This document shows, piece by piece, positions 1 through 6,309 of a stretch of DNA of 22,171 nucleotides. Under the pieces are notes generated by a model. That model saw nothing but the letters and a program-made list of their open reading frames with translations, was not told where the DNA came from and ran no database searches. Source of the DNA: Candidatus Peribacteria bacterium (GTDB lineage: Bacteria > Patescibacteriota > Gracilibacteria > Peribacterales > Peribacteraceae); NCBI GenBank assembly GCA_903854455.1, contig CAINWJ010000107.1, positions 1 through 22,171 on the forward strand, written 5' to 3'. How positions within the stretch are numbered: position 1 is the first letter of the stretch; every line of letters starts with the position of its first letter. The translations under genes were made by a program, and so were the position numbers.

Positions 1-21
1 AGACGCCCCGCCGGGGCGTCT
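1..21. repeat. GC-rich perfect palindrome
   Basis: The first 21 bases form a hairpin with 10-bp arms (AGACGCCCCG / CGGGGCGTCT) around one unpaired base, followed by CTACGG. On the minus strand it starts CGTAGAG, the same lead-in as the palindrome at 45-64, so both belong to one repeat style. The element may continue to the left of the window. It lies downstream of the minus-strand gene at 124-663 and could end its transcript, but no T-tract follows. Confidence 0.7.
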
Positions 22-40
22 CTACGGGGGACATCATTAT

Positions 41-115
41 TTGTAGCCGCAAAATTTTGCGGCTCTACGAGACATGATTGTTTTTGCAAAACCTCAAAAT
101 GTTGCGGTTCAACGA
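41..115. repeat. AT-centred palindrome plus decayed partial copy
   Basis: Bases 45-64 are a perfect 20-base palindrome (AGCCGCAAAATTTTGCGGCT), followed by CTACGA. Bases 96-115 resemble its right half plus flank (AAAATGTTGCGGTTCAACGA against AAAATTTTGCGGCTCTACGA at 51-70), which suggests an eroded neighbouring copy. Together with 1-21 this forms a small cluster of interspersed palindromes at the 3' end of the minus-strand gene. A terminator or mRNA-stabilising role is possible but not shown. Confidence 0.6.
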
Positions 116-123
116 TATGCGAA

Positions 124-663
124 TCACCCGACAGAACGCTGCGACCTCATCCTCACAACCTGCATCATCGAAAACGCCGCGAAGAAGAGATTGAGCCAGC
201 AGAAGATCCAGCTCACCTCCAGGAAACTGAAGAATGCGATAAGACCGCTGCCGAGCATCAGCGCAACCTCACGACGCATCGTGCCACTGGTAAAGCAGTA
301 CCCCATGGAAATCCCGGCAAGACCCAGGACGAAGAGAAACGTGACCGAGTCAGGAAACAGGATGAATGACCAGACGATCAGCCCGATCGCGACGATCGAA
401 ATCGCCGGCGTTGTCATGCGTTCACTCGCCTCCAGCATCATCAGGATGCCCGCAAGATTGACGAGTGCCTCCAGGAAGAGGAAGAAAATGGAGCCTCCGG
501 CAAGATAACCAAGAACCGAATAGATCAGCATGATCACTCCTCCGGTGAAGAAGAGCCAATCCTTCACCGATCGAACCGGGCGAATATTTGGACGATCGGG
601 ATACGCAGCACCAGAGACCAAGACGATGCCTCCGACAATGCCGATGATCGTTGTGAGATCCAT
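124..663 (-). CDS. Hypothetical multi-pass membrane protein (179 aa)
   Basis: I do not recognise the family. The 179-residue protein is almost entirely hydrophobic, with about six membrane segments separated by short charged turns: an N-terminal helix (IIGIVGGIVLVSGAA), a basic loop (RPNIRPVRSVKDW), then helices through to a positively charged tail (RMRSQRSVG). No catalytic motif is visible. I chose the ATG at 663 because the longer reading frame would run through the intergenic repeat and into the upstream gene, giving a low-complexity basic N-terminus. It lies 46 bases after the serine-rich secreted protein gene and is probably its operon partner. There is no Shine-Dalgarno; the leader is GGTTTCCTTTCGGTCA. 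A transport or envelope role is only a guess. Confidence 0.7.
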   Translation of the reverse strand: MDLTTIIGIVGGIVLVSGAAYPDRPNIRPVRSVKDWLFFTGGVIMLIYSVLGYLAGGSIFFLFLEALVNLAGILMMLEASERMTTPAISIVAIGLIVWSFILFPDSVTFLFVLGLAGISMGYCFTSGTMRREVALMLGSGLIAFFSFLEVSWIFCWLNLFFAAFSMMQVVRMRSQRSVG

Positions 664-678
664 TGACCGAAAGGAAAC

Positions 679-703
679 CTGATTACTGATTACTGATCCC
701 TGC
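679..703. repeat. 7-base word repeat (GATTACT) between operon genes
   Basis: In the gap between the two minus-strand genes, GATTACT occurs twice in tandem followed by GATCCCT. It belongs to the class of 7-base word repeats also seen at 5161-5174 and 19819-19933, which use different words. Confidence 0.6.
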
Positions 704-709
704 CCTCCC

Positions 710-1975
710 TCAATACTTCCACATCGTCCCCTCGACCACGGGCTGAGTGAACGGCACCCACGTGAACGCCGACGTGCCATCCGACCACTGGACGGAGCCG
801 ATGCCGTACGGATTGCCCGGTTCATTCAGGGTCAGCCGAACTGACGCATGGAGAGGATCGAGTGCGAAGATATCAGCAACCACCTGCATGGTACGAAAAC
901 CATCAGAAATAGCACCGAAGGAATCCGGCAGACCATCGCACTGCACACGCTGCGTGGTGGTCGTGCAGTAAAACGCATCGGAGATACCCGGAATCAGCAA
1001 GCGTGCATTGGAGAGCTGGACATCGCCGGTCTGCTCGATGGTGAATGATAGATCCGTGATCGCGAGGCGCGTTGCCGTATCCGGCGAACGACCCTCGAAC
1101 TGGAACGAGGCGATCGTACGATCCTTGCCGGTCACGAGCGCGGCATTCTTCTCACCTGCATTCAGAATACGTTTAATCACCGATCGGGAGGTGACGAATG
1201 GCAGGTAGACGTCATGCGACGCCGAAGCCTTCGTGTAGTTCTGACTGCTCCATGCACCATGACCCTTGAACGTGACGCTGTCGATCTGAACCATGGTATT
1301 GCTGATGCCGCCGTTGTTCTTGGAACGGATATCCGGACGGACGTAGATCCCCCGCTCCGTCGCCTTGTCGATGAGAAATGAGCCGGACGGGAGTGTCAGG
1401 TGAAAGTTCCTCGCCGTAGACGATGTCGCATTGAGTGTCGCGCGACCAAGGTATCCCCGATCATCGCGATAGACCTGAAGTGAATTGACGGTCGACGCGA
1501 CGTCCGTCGTCAGATTGATGTCGATATCCGTCACGTCGAGCGGCTCTTCGTAGAGGAATGCCTTGGCAGCGCCGATCACCGGACCCACCTCACCGAGGAG
1601 GAGGAACTGTGACCGGATGGTCGTGTCCTGCTGATCGTAGAATGAGGGAGGGATGGCTTTGATAGACAGTGATGATGAAGCAGCTGCTGCCGAAGATGAC
1701 GAAGAAACCGAGGATGCGGAGGATGACGATCGCGGACGGGAATAGCTGAGTGAGGAAGATGACGATGATGCGGAAACCCTTGCCTTGATGACGGGATCAC
1801 ACGCGGGCATTTTCTTGAGCCGTATCTGCCTGCGTGCCTGAATCCGTTGAATGAGTGTTGTACACCCAACAAGAGAAGATGATGACGCGGCGTAATTCGT
1901 TCCGGTAGCAACTGCCTGCACGAGGCCGGGGATGACGAGTATCATGACAGCAAGACTGATGAGACGGGAACGCAT
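710..1975 (-). CDS. Secreted serine-rich surface protein (421 aa)
   Basis: Exported protein of unknown function. Residues 1-21 form a signal peptide (MRSRLISLAVMILVIPGLVQA). A serine-rich low-complexity linker follows at about residues 68-104, then roughly 315 residues of beta-rich sequence with alternating hydrophobic residues, which looks like two Ig/CNA-B-like beta-sandwich domains. The C-terminus has an aromatic motif around WSDGTSAFTWV. There is no LPXTG motif or C-terminal anchor. I chose the ATG at 1975 because a longer start at 2002 adds nine residues before a good signal peptide and touches the predicted -10 TATAGT at 2008-2003. It is divergent from ksgA and lies 46 bases upstream of the membrane protein gene. 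Adhesion or a cell-surface structural role is inference. Confidence 0.8.
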   Translation of the reverse strand: MRSRLISLAVMILVIPGLVQAVATGTNYAASSSSLVGCTTLIQRIQARRQIRLKKMPACDPVIKARVSASSSSSSLSYSRPRSSSSASSVSSSSSAAAASSSLSIKAIPPSFYDQQDTTIRSQFLLLGEVGPVIGAAKAFLYEEPLDVTDIDINLTTDVASTVNSLQVYRDDRGYLGRATLNATSSTARNFHLTLPSGSFLIDKATERGIYVRPDIRSKNNGGISNTMVQIDSVTFKGHGAWSSQNYTKASASHDVYLPFVTSRSVIKRILNAGEKNAALVTGKDRTIASFQFEGRSPDTATRLAITDLSFTIEQTGDVQLSNARLLIPGISDAFYCTTTTQRVQCDGLPDSFGAISDGFRTMQVVADIFALDPLHASVRLTLNEPGNPYGIGSVQWSDGTSAFTWVPFTQPVVEGTMWKY

Positions 1976-1999
1976 AAGGATGAGAGGAAGAAACTCGGG

Positions 2000-2011
2000 C
2001 ATACTATACCC
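2000..2011. promoter_or_regulatory. Overlapping divergent -10 elements for ksgA and the secreted protein gene
   Basis: Plus strand: CATACT at 2000-2005 is followed by six bases and then the GTG start of ksgA at 2012, predicting a leaderless mRNA. Minus strand: TATAGT at 2008-2003 would start transcription near 1996, leaving about 20 untranslated bases before the ATG at 1975. Neither has a good -35. The two elements overlap, so firing may be mutually exclusive. Confidence 0.5.
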
Positions 2012-2881
2012 GTGCTCTCAGACGATGTGCGATCATTCCTCCGGCAATATTCCATCCGACTCGACAAAGAGCTGGGGCAGCATTTTCTGATCAATGAATC
2101 GATTCTTGGAACAATCATAGAAACCGCCAAGATCAAACCTGGCGATCGCATCATCGAGATAGGTCCCGGCATCGGCATCCTGACCCGTGAGCTCTTGAAG
2201 CGAGGAGCGGATGTCACCGCAGTCGAATTGGATGAAAGAATGCTTCCGCTACTCCAACAATTCGTTCAGTTAAAAGTTAATTGTCAAAAGTTAATTGTTG
2301 TACATGGAAACGCTCTCCACACCCCTCTCAATCCAATTCCGCCCTACAAGGTCGTCGCCAACATCCCCTACGCCATCACCTCTCCCCTGCTGCGCCGTCT
2401 CCTCTTAGAACTCCCGGATCGTCCGACATCCCTGACGCTACTCATCCAACGCGAAGTGGCCGAGACGATCTGTGCGCCGACAACGGAAGGAATCCTCAAT
2501 GTCTTAGTCCGTCTCTGCGGCACGCCAACAATTATCCGCAACGTTCCGAAAGACGCCTTTCTTCCTCCACCGGAAGTGGAGTCTGCCATCCTGCACATCG
2601 AATGCCTGGAACAACCGCTCGCAGACAGGGAGACGATACAGAGAATTCTCCGGCTCACGAAGCACGCGATGTCCGGTCGTAGAAAAATGCTCCGGAATAC
2701 CGTGGGATCATTACCGGAAGGAATGGATGCTCTCAGCAAAACGGGAATCAATCCGGAGCGCAGACCGCAGACGCTGACAGTCGAGGAGTGGATGAGACTG
2801 GAAAAAGTATTTCGGGATGGAACTGAAATAACGGAAAAGGAATCAAAGAAACCAACGAAACCAAGGAAACCAACGAACTAA
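2012..2881 (+). CDS. ksgA: 16S rRNA (adenine1518/1519-N6)-dimethyltransferase KsgA/RsmA
   Basis: Late 30S-assembly enzyme that dimethylates two adjacent adenines in the 3'-terminal helix of 16S rRNA, using S-adenosylmethionine. Family motifs are clear: LGQHFL at residues 21-26, SAM-binding EIGPGIGILT at about 49-58, acidic VELDER at 71-76, catalytic NIPY at 117-120, and the FLPPPEVESA substrate loop. The C-terminal helical domain ends with GRRKMLRN. Length (289 aa) is typical plus a tail. Start is GTG at 2012, six bases after a -10-like CATACT. Oddities: residues about 88-98 are encoded by a 14-base tandem repeat, and the last roughly 14 residues (lysine/proline-rich, KESKKPTKPRKPTN) are encoded by the left arm of a palindromic repeat, so the natural C-terminus has been extended. 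comEC follows 62 bases later. Confidence 0.95.
   Translation: MLSDDVRSFLRQYSIRLDKELGQHFLINESILGTIIETAKIKPGDRIIEIGPGIGILTRELLKRGADVTAVELDERMLPLLQQFVQLKVNCQKLIVVHGNALHTPLNPIPPYKVVANIPYAITSPLLRRLLLELPDRPTSLTLLIQREVAETICAPTTEGILNVLVRLCGTPTIIRNVPKDAFLPPPEVESAILHIECLEQPLADRETIQRILRLTKHAMSGRRKMLRNTVGSLPEGMDALSKTGINPERRPQTLTVEEWMRLEKVFRDGTEITEKESKKPTKPRKPTN
2272..2298 (+). repeat. Tandem AT-rich 14-base repeat inside ksgA
   Basis: AAAAGTTAATTGT occurs at 2272-2284 and again at 2286-2298, with period 14, inside an otherwise GC-richer gene. It encodes part of the segment between the SAM-binding acidic residue and the NIPY motif, a region of variable length in KsgA homologues, so the repeat is probably tolerated there. 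Confidence 0.75.
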
Positions 2882-2924
2882 TAATCCTTGGACTCTTTGG
2901 TTACCTTGGTTTCCTTGGAATCCT
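2836..2924 (+). repeat. Palindromic 9-base-word repeat, copy 1 (overlaps ksgA 3' end)
   Basis: The left arm (2836-2877) is built from 9-base words of the form CAANGAAAC. The right arm (2885-2924) is roughly its reverse complement (CCTTGG, TTTGG words), so a long imperfect hairpin can form. The left arm is translated as the Lys/Pro-rich tail of KsgA and the stop codon lies near the loop. Related copies lie at 5070-5144, 10936-10999, 11532-11572 (half), 16610-16685 and 16880-16917 (half). Confidence 0.85.
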
Positions 2925-2943
2925 CTAAAAATTTTCCCTCAGC

Positions 2944-4416
2944 ATGACCAGTCTGCGACCTTCAATCATCAGCTACACCTTCCTTCTATCCTTCCTCTGC
3001 TGGACATTCATTTGCCAGAAATTTGGAATCCAGGCATCACTTCCGATCCTTGTCGTCACCGGAATCCAGGTCGCAGCAGGGATTATTTTTCTGTTACCAC
3101 AATCGATCCGCGCGATTGGCATGATCATGATTGCGATCGGATTCGGCATACTGATCTCATCGATCACCGTCACCTATCACGCACACAAACCTGATGCCAC
3201 CAGCATCGATTCCTTCGCAGACGATCGGACGGTCATCATCACCGGGTGGATCGCCGATGCACCGGAGAATCGCCCGACCGATGCGCGGTACACGATTGCG
3301 GCAGAGAAGATCGAAACAATCTGCAAGAAAACAAAGAGTGAAAAAGCCGCACCGGGATGCGATGGATCACCCTATGCGGGAACGGTTCATGGTCGCCTAC
3401 TCGCAACCGGCTTCGCCTGGCCGCCGCTTCAGTACGGCGACCCGGTGACGGTCGTCGGGAAACTGTCACAACCCGGAATCATCGAGGGATTCGATTACGG
3501 GAAGTACCTGTCGCTTCGGGATATCTATGCGACGATGAACCGTGCATCTGTGCGGGAATCGAAGCAGGAACCTGTCACCCGTCCGTCTTCATGGCGGATG
3601 TACCGTGGACTCTATGCGATCCGAACGTGGTTCGAGACGCAGGTGCAGAATGTCTTCCCGGAGCCACAAGGAGCACTGCTCCTCGGTCTGCTCACCGGTG
3701 CGCAGAGCGGACTTCCCGAACATCTGTCCAATGATTTCCGGACAGCAGGCCTGAGTCACATCGTCGCGGTCTCCGGCTACAACGTCACGATCGTCCTGCT
3801 GATTCTCTCGGGGCTGCTCTTCTGGCTGCCCATCCGAAAACGCATCCTGCCGCTGGCACTCATGCTCATCGCCTACGGCATCCTCACCGGAGGATCGCCA
3901 CCGGTGATGCGTGCGGTAATCATGGGTATTCTGGGGCTCCTCGCAATCCTGCTCGGGAGGCAGACGACTCCGCGTCTCACGGTGCTGTGGACGGCATTCG
4001 CAATGGTACTCATACGACCGATAGCAATCAGCGATGATGTCAGCTTCCAGCTCTCGTTCCTGGCGGTGATCGGTCTGATGGAGCTGAGCCCTTGGCTCCT
4101 GAAAGTCTTCAACATCATTCCTGACACTCTCGGCATCCGCACGTCACTCGCGGCAACGATCGCCGCACTGATCATGACGTTGCCACTCACCATCTTCGTC
4201 TTCCGTCAGCTGTCGCTGGTCGCACCGTTTACCAATCTCCTCGTGGCACCATTAATCCCGATCGCGATGCTCCTCGGCTTCATCGCAACAGCGGCTGGGA
4301 TCCTCTGGTTGCCCCTTGGCTTGGCACTCGGCTACCCCGCATGGGCGATCCTCGAACTGATTATCCTGATCGCGGAAACGGGAGCGAAGGTGCCGTGGGC
4401 GGCGGTGAAGTTTTGA
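2944..4416 (+). CDS. comEC: ComEC/Rec2 family DNA-uptake channel lacking the C-terminal MBL domain
   Basis: Inner-membrane channel that in competent bacteria passes single-stranded DNA into the cytoplasm. Seen here: N-terminal membrane helices (residues 9-75), a soluble OB-like segment (about 90-205), then the polytopic Competence domain (about 225-485). The family signature lies at about 247-285, including GLSHIVAVSGYN at 269-280. The protein stops at 490 residues, without the metallo-beta-lactamase-like domain found C-terminally in long ComEC proteins; no separate MBL gene follows in this window. It probably shares a transcript with ksgA, with repeat copy 1 between them. The start ATG has a U/C-rich leader (TTTTCCCTCAGC) and no Shine-Dalgarno. 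DNA uptake as the physiological role is inference from the family; no other com or pil genes are present here. Confidence 0.93.
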   Translation: MTSLRPSIISYTFLLSFLCWTFICQKFGIQASLPILVVTGIQVAAGIIFLLPQSIRAIGMIMIAIGFGILISSITVTYHAHKPDATSIDSFADDRTVIITGWIADAPENRPTDARYTIAAEKIETICKKTKSEKAAPGCDGSPYAGTVHGRLLATGFAWPPLQYGDPVTVVGKLSQPGIIEGFDYGKYLSLRDIYATMNRASVRESKQEPVTRPSSWRMYRGLYAIRTWFETQVQNVFPEPQGALLLGLLTGAQSGLPEHLSNDFRTAGLSHIVAVSGYNVTIVLLILSGLLFWLPIRKRILPLALMLIAYGILTGGSPPVMRAVIMGILGLLAILLGRQTTPRLTVLWTAFAMVLIRPIAISDDVSFQLSFLAVIGLMELSPWLLKVFNIIPDTLGIRTSLAATIAALIMTLPLTIFVFRQLSLVAPFTNLLVAPLIPIAMLLGFIATAAGILWLPLGLALGYPAWAILELIILIAETGAKVPWAAVKF

Positions 4417-4448
4417 ACACTTGTACATAAGTGCAATACATAGTTCTG

Positions 4449-4457
4449 TGCTATACA
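4449..4457 (+). promoter_or_regulatory. Extended -10 promoter of the lipoprotein gene
   Basis: TGC followed by TATACA (hexamer 4452-4457) matches an extended -10. The start codon at 4468 lies ten bases after the hexamer, so the leader would be only a few bases. No convincing -35 is seen at the normal distance. Confidence 0.4.
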
Positions 4458-4467
4458 CTCAATAAGT

Positions 4468-5043
4468 ATGATTCAGCGTGCATGCATCATTCTCGTATCC
4501 CTTCTTCTCCTGGGAGGCTGCACTGTAACAATAAAGGAAAATCAGCCACACACTGAGTATCAAACTAGCAAAAAGCAGAAAGGTATTAATAGTTCGAGCC
4601 CAGATCAATCTGGTCAGAACTTTTCAAGAATTATCCCTCCCTATAACTTTACAACGTCGTCTCCTGCAATTGTTGTTTTGTATCCAACAAATAAAGAGCT
4701 CCCGCATCTAAAAAATTTGGAAATGATACAACTACAAGGAAGAGCTGCTCCGCGCGTCAATATCATTAGATCATATTCCAGTTGTGAGGTTCTCAGAGAT
4801 ACTGGGGCTGCCCTTCCAATTAACCACTCCGCATTTACAAAACCCCTCAAGGATGGTTCATGGGAATATTCCGTGGGTACGAAATTCGGGAATCTTTGCG
4901 AGGGAGAAAATAGATTCGTGTTTTCTGCGTATCAGACGAATCAATGGGCATACCCTCGCGAAATATTTCTTGGTAAAACAGAAATATCGATTGATTCCAA
5001 TGTAGGTCTTCCTGCCTCTGGTAAACATGCAGGAAATCAATGA
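4468..5043 (+). CDS. Predicted lipoprotein (191 aa)
   Basis: Exported protein with a classic lipobox: a basic start, hydrophobic core (ACIILVSLLLLGGC) and Cys18 as the predicted lipidated residue, so the mature protein would be membrane-anchored. After it comes a polar Asn/Ser/Gln-rich linker (residues about 22-55), then a compact domain of roughly 125 residues with two further cysteines (Cys104 in SSCEVL and Cys143 in NLCEG), spaced as in a disulfide-bonded beta domain. I do not recognise the family. The gene is visibly more AT-rich than ksgA and comEC and uses many AAA, ATT and AAT codons, suggesting a different origin. It is convergent with the methyltransferase gene, with repeat copy 2 between them. 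Confidence 0.8.
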   Translation: MIQRACIILVSLLLLGGCTVTIKENQPHTEYQTSKKQKGINSSSPDQSGQNFSRIIPPYNFTTSSPAIVVLYPTNKELPHLKNLEMIQLQGRAAPRVNIIRSYSSCEVLRDTGAALPINHSAFTKPLKDGSWEYSVGTKFGNLCEGENRFVFSAYQTNQWAYPREIFLGKTEISIDSNVGLPASGKHAGNQ

Positions 5044-5069
5044 GGATGCCATGGCGGATGAATTGTGAG

Positions 5070-5144
5070 ATTCCAAATTAACCAAGATACCAACGAACTT
5101 TTCATCCTCGGACTCCTTGGTTTCTTTGGTTGCCTTGAAATCCT
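5070..5144 (+). repeat. Palindromic 9-base-word repeat, copy 2
   Basis: Left arm at about 5070-5098 and right arm at 5106-5144, with the conserved centre CCAACGAACTT followed by CCTCGGACTCCTTGG as in copy 1. It lies 27 bases after the lipoprotein stop and between convergent genes, so either transcript could fold it. Confidence 0.8.
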
Positions 5145-5160
5145 AAACTTGTAACTCATC

Positions 5161-5174
5161 GATCAACGATCAAC
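5161..5174. repeat. 7-base word repeat (GATCAAC x2)
   Basis: GATCAAC occurs twice in tandem next to repeat copy 2 and just beyond the 3' end of the methyltransferase gene. It is short and could be chance on its own, but it matches the 7-base periodicity seen at 681-697 and 19819-19868. Confidence 0.4.
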
Positions 5175-5184
5175 CCCGTCATTA

Positions 5185-5742
5185 TCACTTCCACTCATAC
5201 ACATGCACCTTCGTCCTCCCGTTCAGCAGCATCGGTACCTCGCGTGTGAAGTCCGGCTGCAGCCCGGGGAGACGGAATGCGTGTGAGATGACCCGTGTAC
5301 CAGGCTTGAGTTCACGCTGGAGTTTAGGAACGAGGAGTTTGAGCGCATCAATACAGAGGTAGAGGAAAATAACATCTGCACCGGACAGATCGACAGTCAG
5401 AAAATTCTTGCGACGCATCTCCACGCCACCACCGAAGAGCCAGGTTCTGAGTTTCCCGAACATCCACACACCGATGGCACCCTCGTAACCGATGGCGCGG
5501 ATACCTGGACAACGACGCTTAGCGAGCGAGAGCACCCGCCCATCCCCTGCTCCCAGATCGTAGACGAGCTGTCCGTCCCGGAGCTTCGCCTGATCGATCA
5601 TCATATCAATGACACGACGCGGGGTAGGCACGAACGGAACACGACACTTCAGGTGGAAGACGATGCTCGCGATCAAGAGCACGGCAAACACTGCCAGAAA
5701 AATCATGAACGCAAGATCGAAGGAGAGAACGAGAGAGTGCAT
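5185..5742 (-). CDS. Membrane-anchored class I SAM-dependent methyltransferase
   Basis: One N-terminal membrane helix (residues about 8-30) is followed by a cytosolic Rossmann methyltransferase domain. Seen: VPFVPTPRRVIDMM at 35-48, motif I LVYDLGAGDGRV at 59-70, the acidic residue Glu87 at the end of strand 2 (IGYEG), and ADVIFLYLC at about 122-130. This layout matches the small FAM173/ATPSCKMT-like methyltransferases, which in eukaryotes methylate a lysine of ATP synthase subunit c; the substrate here is unknown and that assignment is inference. The ATG overlaps the stop of the upstream membrane protein gene (ATGA), so translation is probably coupled. No Shine-Dalgarno is present; the leader is pyrimidine-rich (GTCTCCTCCTTGTCTG). 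Confidence 0.85.
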   Translation of the reverse strand: MHSLVLSFDLAFMIFLAVFAVLLIASIVFHLKCRVPFVPTPRRVIDMMIDQAKLRDGQLVYDLGAGDGRVLSLAKRRCPGIRAIGYEGAIGVWMFGKLRTWLFGGGVEMRRKNFLTVDLSGADVIFLYLCIDALKLLVPKLQRELKPGTRVISHAFRLPGLQPDFTREVPMLLNGRTKVHVYEWK

Positions 5743-6140
5743 CAGACAAGGAGGAGACCCATCGAGGTGAATCCTGCAGCCAGGATGATGAGGACAAACC
5801 CGACGATGACCTGCACGCCACGGTAATCAAAGAGAATATCTTCCCAGTGTGCACGAACCTTGATGAAACGATGCGGCCACCAAGCACCGAAGAGACCGAC
5901 GAAGAGGAGAATCCACGCCCACAGAATCATGATGCCTTCGGCATCGGGCGTCACTTGCCACTGCCGCCGCACCACCGTCACGACCAATGCGGTAAGCACT
6001 GCCCCAGCGGCTCGCACCATGTTCTCATCCTGAAAGAACTTCCGTCTCCACTGAAGATGCTTCTCGTTGCAGAAGATCAGCGGAAACCCAGCGACGTAGC
6101 AGAACACGCCGAGGATGAGGGAGAAGGAGGAGAGAGCCAT
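5742..6140 (-). CDS. Hypothetical four-helix membrane protein (132 aa)
   Basis: Small protein with about four membrane segments and conserved-looking cytoplasmic patches (CNEKHLQWRRKFFQDEN, and WWPHRF followed by ALW-type helices). I do not recognise a named family. The open frame extends upstream to 6683, but that part would run through the tRNA-Glu gene and antisense to the plus-strand gene at 6310-6702, so I place the start at ATG 6140. That start lies 15 bases after the encoded CCA end of tRNA-Glu, so the mRNA is most simply the 3' part of a tRNA-mRNA transcript. It overlaps the methyltransferase gene by one base. The leader is pyrimidine-rich (CTTCTCCACTCGATT). Confidence 0.8.
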   Translation of the reverse strand: MALSSFSLILGVFCYVAGFPLIFCNEKHLQWRRKFFQDENMVRAAGAVLTALVVTVVRRQWQVTPDAEGIMILWAWILLFVGLFGAWWPHRFIKVRAHWEDILFDYRGVQVIVGFVLIILAAGFTSMGLLLV

Positions 6141-6155
6141 AATCGAGTGGAGAAG

Positions 6156-6231
6156 TGGCAGCCCCACGGAGAGTTGAACTCCGATTAACGGATTGAAAAC
6201 CCGCTGTCCTAAACCGTTAGACGATGGGGCC
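6156..6231 (-). tRNA. tRNA-Glu (anticodon UUC)
   Basis: The reverse complement folds as a 76-base cloverleaf. The acceptor is GGCCCCA with TGGGGCT (one terminal G-U), the D-arm has stem GTC/GAC, and the anticodon loop is TTTTCAA with anticodon TTC at positions 34-36. The variable loop is four bases (TAAT), as is usual for tRNA-Glu. The T-arm is CGGAG-TTCAACT-CTCCG, the discriminator is G, and the 3' CCA is genomically encoded (6158-6156). It decodes GAA/GAG. Confidence 0.97.
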
Positions 6232-6254
6232 AAAGAAATGCATGGCGCGGGTGG

Positions 6255-6283
6255 AGTATATCTACTACGAAGCTGGAGGTGAA
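6255..6283 (-). promoter_or_regulatory. Promoter of tRNA-Glu
   Basis: On the minus strand, -35 TTCACC (6283-6278), a 17-base spacer and -10 TATACT (6260-6255) lie 23 bases before the tRNA 5' end. This is the most conventional promoter in the window and would also drive the downstream membrane protein and methyltransferase genes. Confidence 0.7.
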
Positions 6284-6297
6284 TACCATCGAAAAGG

Positions 6298-6303
6298 TAT
6301 TCT
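6298..6303 (+). promoter_or_regulatory. -10 element of the 6310 gene, leaderless spacing
   Basis: TATTCT is followed by exactly six bases and then the ATG at 6310, so the mRNA should begin at or next to the start codon. GAATACC (6281-6287) and GGTATTC (6296-6302) are inverted repeats around this element and could form an operator. The divergent tRNA promoter lies immediately upstream. Confidence 0.4.
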
Positions 6304-6309
6304 ACTGCC

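Noticed and set aside
74..508. 144-residue plus-strand open frame
   Set aside because: Antisense to the membrane protein gene and starts inside the palindrome cluster; no family resemblance.
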